From positions 36,356-100,355 of the forward strand of contig PKXQ01000135.1 in assembly GCA_003132405.1 (NCBI GenBank): DNA of 64,000 nucleotides. Reading direction: 5' to 3'. The stretch comes from Acidobacteriaceae bacterium. GTDB taxonomy: Bacteria > Acidobacteriota > Terriglobia > Terriglobales > Acidobacteriaceae. Both the position numbers and the translations under genes were made by a program. A model generated the notes under the pieces. It saw nothing but the letters and a program-made list of their open reading frames with translations. It was not told the origin of the DNA and searched no databases. Shown one piece after another: positions 63,549 to 64,000 of the stretch; within the stretch, counting starts at the first letter, position 1, and every line of letters starts with the position of its first letter.

Positions 63549-63559
63549 CCGTTGGTCGC

Positions 63560-63578
63560 TGGTCCACTTATCAGACCA
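63560..63578 (+). promoter_or_regulatory. Candidate operator of the GntR/FadR regulator
   Basis: TGGTC (63560-63564) and GACCA (63574-63578) form a dyad around nine bases, just after the -10 and eight bases before the start. FadR-type sites are TGGT...ACCA dyads; the nine-base gap is longer than usual. Placement fits autoregulation. Confidence 0.5.
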
Positions 63579-63585
63579 CTTGCCT

Positions 63586-64000
63586 ATGGCGTCTCCGATC
63601 AAATCCGACTTCGAGGCGATCCGAAGAAATAAAGTCTACGAAGAAGTTGCCAAGCAGATCGAGCGACTGATCCTAAAGAAACTGAAGCCTGGTGACAAGC
63701 TGCCTTCCGAGCGCGAGCTGGCGGAGATGCTCCAAGTAAGCCGCAGTTCGATACGCGACGCGATTCGCGGACTAGAGCTAATTGGCTTGGTGGAACCGCG
63801 GCAGGGCGCGGGGACGATTGTTCGGGAACTGTCGGCCGAGACCCTGGTCAATCCTTTTGCGAGCGCGCTGAAGCAGCGTAAAGAGATGGTCAGCGAGCTG
63901 CTGGATTTTCGGAAGATGCTTGAGCCGCCTTTAGCTGCGCGCGCCGCGACACACGCCGGCGCCGACGAGATTGCGGAGATGGAAGAGATCCTGCACCGGC
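63586..64000 (+). CDS. FadR/GntR-family transcriptional regulator (3' partial)
   Basis: The gene starts at ATG 63586 and runs off the window; 138 codons are present. The winged helix-turn-helix occupies about residues 16-85 ('KLPSERELAEMLQVSRSSIR', 'GLELIGLVEPRQGAGTIV'). The first helix of the FCD ligand-binding domain starts about residue 100 ('SELLDFRKMLEPPLAARAAT'). FadR/FCD regulators respond to small organic acids. The cluster just upstream handles oxalate- or glyoxylate-type compounds, so it may control those genes or the ones beyond the window. A promoter and a dyad lie in its leader. Confidence 0.9.
   Translation, partial: MASPIKSDFEAIRRNKVYEEVAKQIERLILKKLKPGDKLPSERELAEMLQVSRSSIRDAIRGLELIGLVEPRQGAGTIVRELSAETLVNPFASALKQRKEMVSELLDFRKMLEPPLAARAATHAGADEIAEMEEILHR

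Noticed and set aside
1-64000. CRISPR arrays, insertion sequences, prophage or integrase genes
   Set aside because: I looked for regular spaced repeats, transposase motifs and phage structural genes and saw none.

Overview
The window looks like one contig from an acidobacterium (Acidobacteriota, probably the Terriglobia/Koribacter side). This is an inference from protein content, because the window has no rRNA and no universal marker gene. Pointers are a VWFA-related secreted protein, DUF5666- and DUF5818-type small secreted proteins, many long TPR proteins, M13 and S9 peptidases, and secreted proteins ending in the cysteine-containing 'SLSCSFSPVTITPG' Ig-like tail plus a membrane anchor. Short GGCTAAAGCC-type hairpins also occur between genes. 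Coding is dense and GC-rich, starts are often GTG, and Shine-Dalgarno sites are mostly clear. I saw no tRNA, rRNA, insertion sequence, phage gene or CRISPR array.

Region 1 (1-6.4 kb) is signalling. It holds the 3' part of a hybrid histidine kinase with tandem HAMP repeats and three receiver domains, a second kinase of NarX type with its own N-terminal receiver and PAS domain, and a TonB-family protein.

Region 2 (6.7-30 kb) reads as a surface-polysaccharide locus. In order it holds an ECF sigma factor, a nucleotidyltransferase-like beta-helix protein, a STAS protein, a small membrane protein, a thymidylate-kinase-like P-loop kinase, a GT4 glycosyltransferase, a GH71/99-like hydrolase, a DUF5666 protein and a TPR protein. 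A Wzx-type flippase fused to a ParB-like domain follows, then a 1411-residue TPR protein ending in an outer-membrane barrel. After these come a multi-spanning PTPS-related membrane protein, three unrecognised secreted or anchored proteins, a second GH71/99-like lipoprotein, and an NTP_transf_5 nucleotidyltransferase. Together they could make, flip, trim and export a glycan. No classical Wzy or synthase is recognisable.

Region 3 (30-38.6 kb) holds four orphan response regulators (two are receiver-only), a VWFA protein, a secreted protein with three 88-residue repeats, a 50-residue lmo0937-type membrane protein, a C2H2 zinc-finger mini-protein, small secreted proteins and a nitroreductase. Hairpins and repeats are frequent here.

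Region 4 (38.8-50.4 kb) holds an M13 metallopeptidase, an ECF-type sigma factor with a membrane-anchored Ser/Thr kinase, a secreted propeller-like protein, an S9 peptidase, HslR, and a large UPF0182 membrane protein.

Region 5 (50.4-58.2 kb) holds an FAH/hydratase-type enzyme, a lone PstS, small secreted proteins, two secreted propeller-like proteins and a phosphate-type (OprO/P) porin.

Region 6 (58.7-64 kb) holds a TauE/SafE permease, a class V (glyoxylate-type) aminotransferase, an oxalyl-CoA-synthetase-like ligase, a ketopantoate-reductase-family enzyme, and the start of a FadR-type regulator that runs off the window. This suggests an oxalate/glyoxylate-linked cluster.
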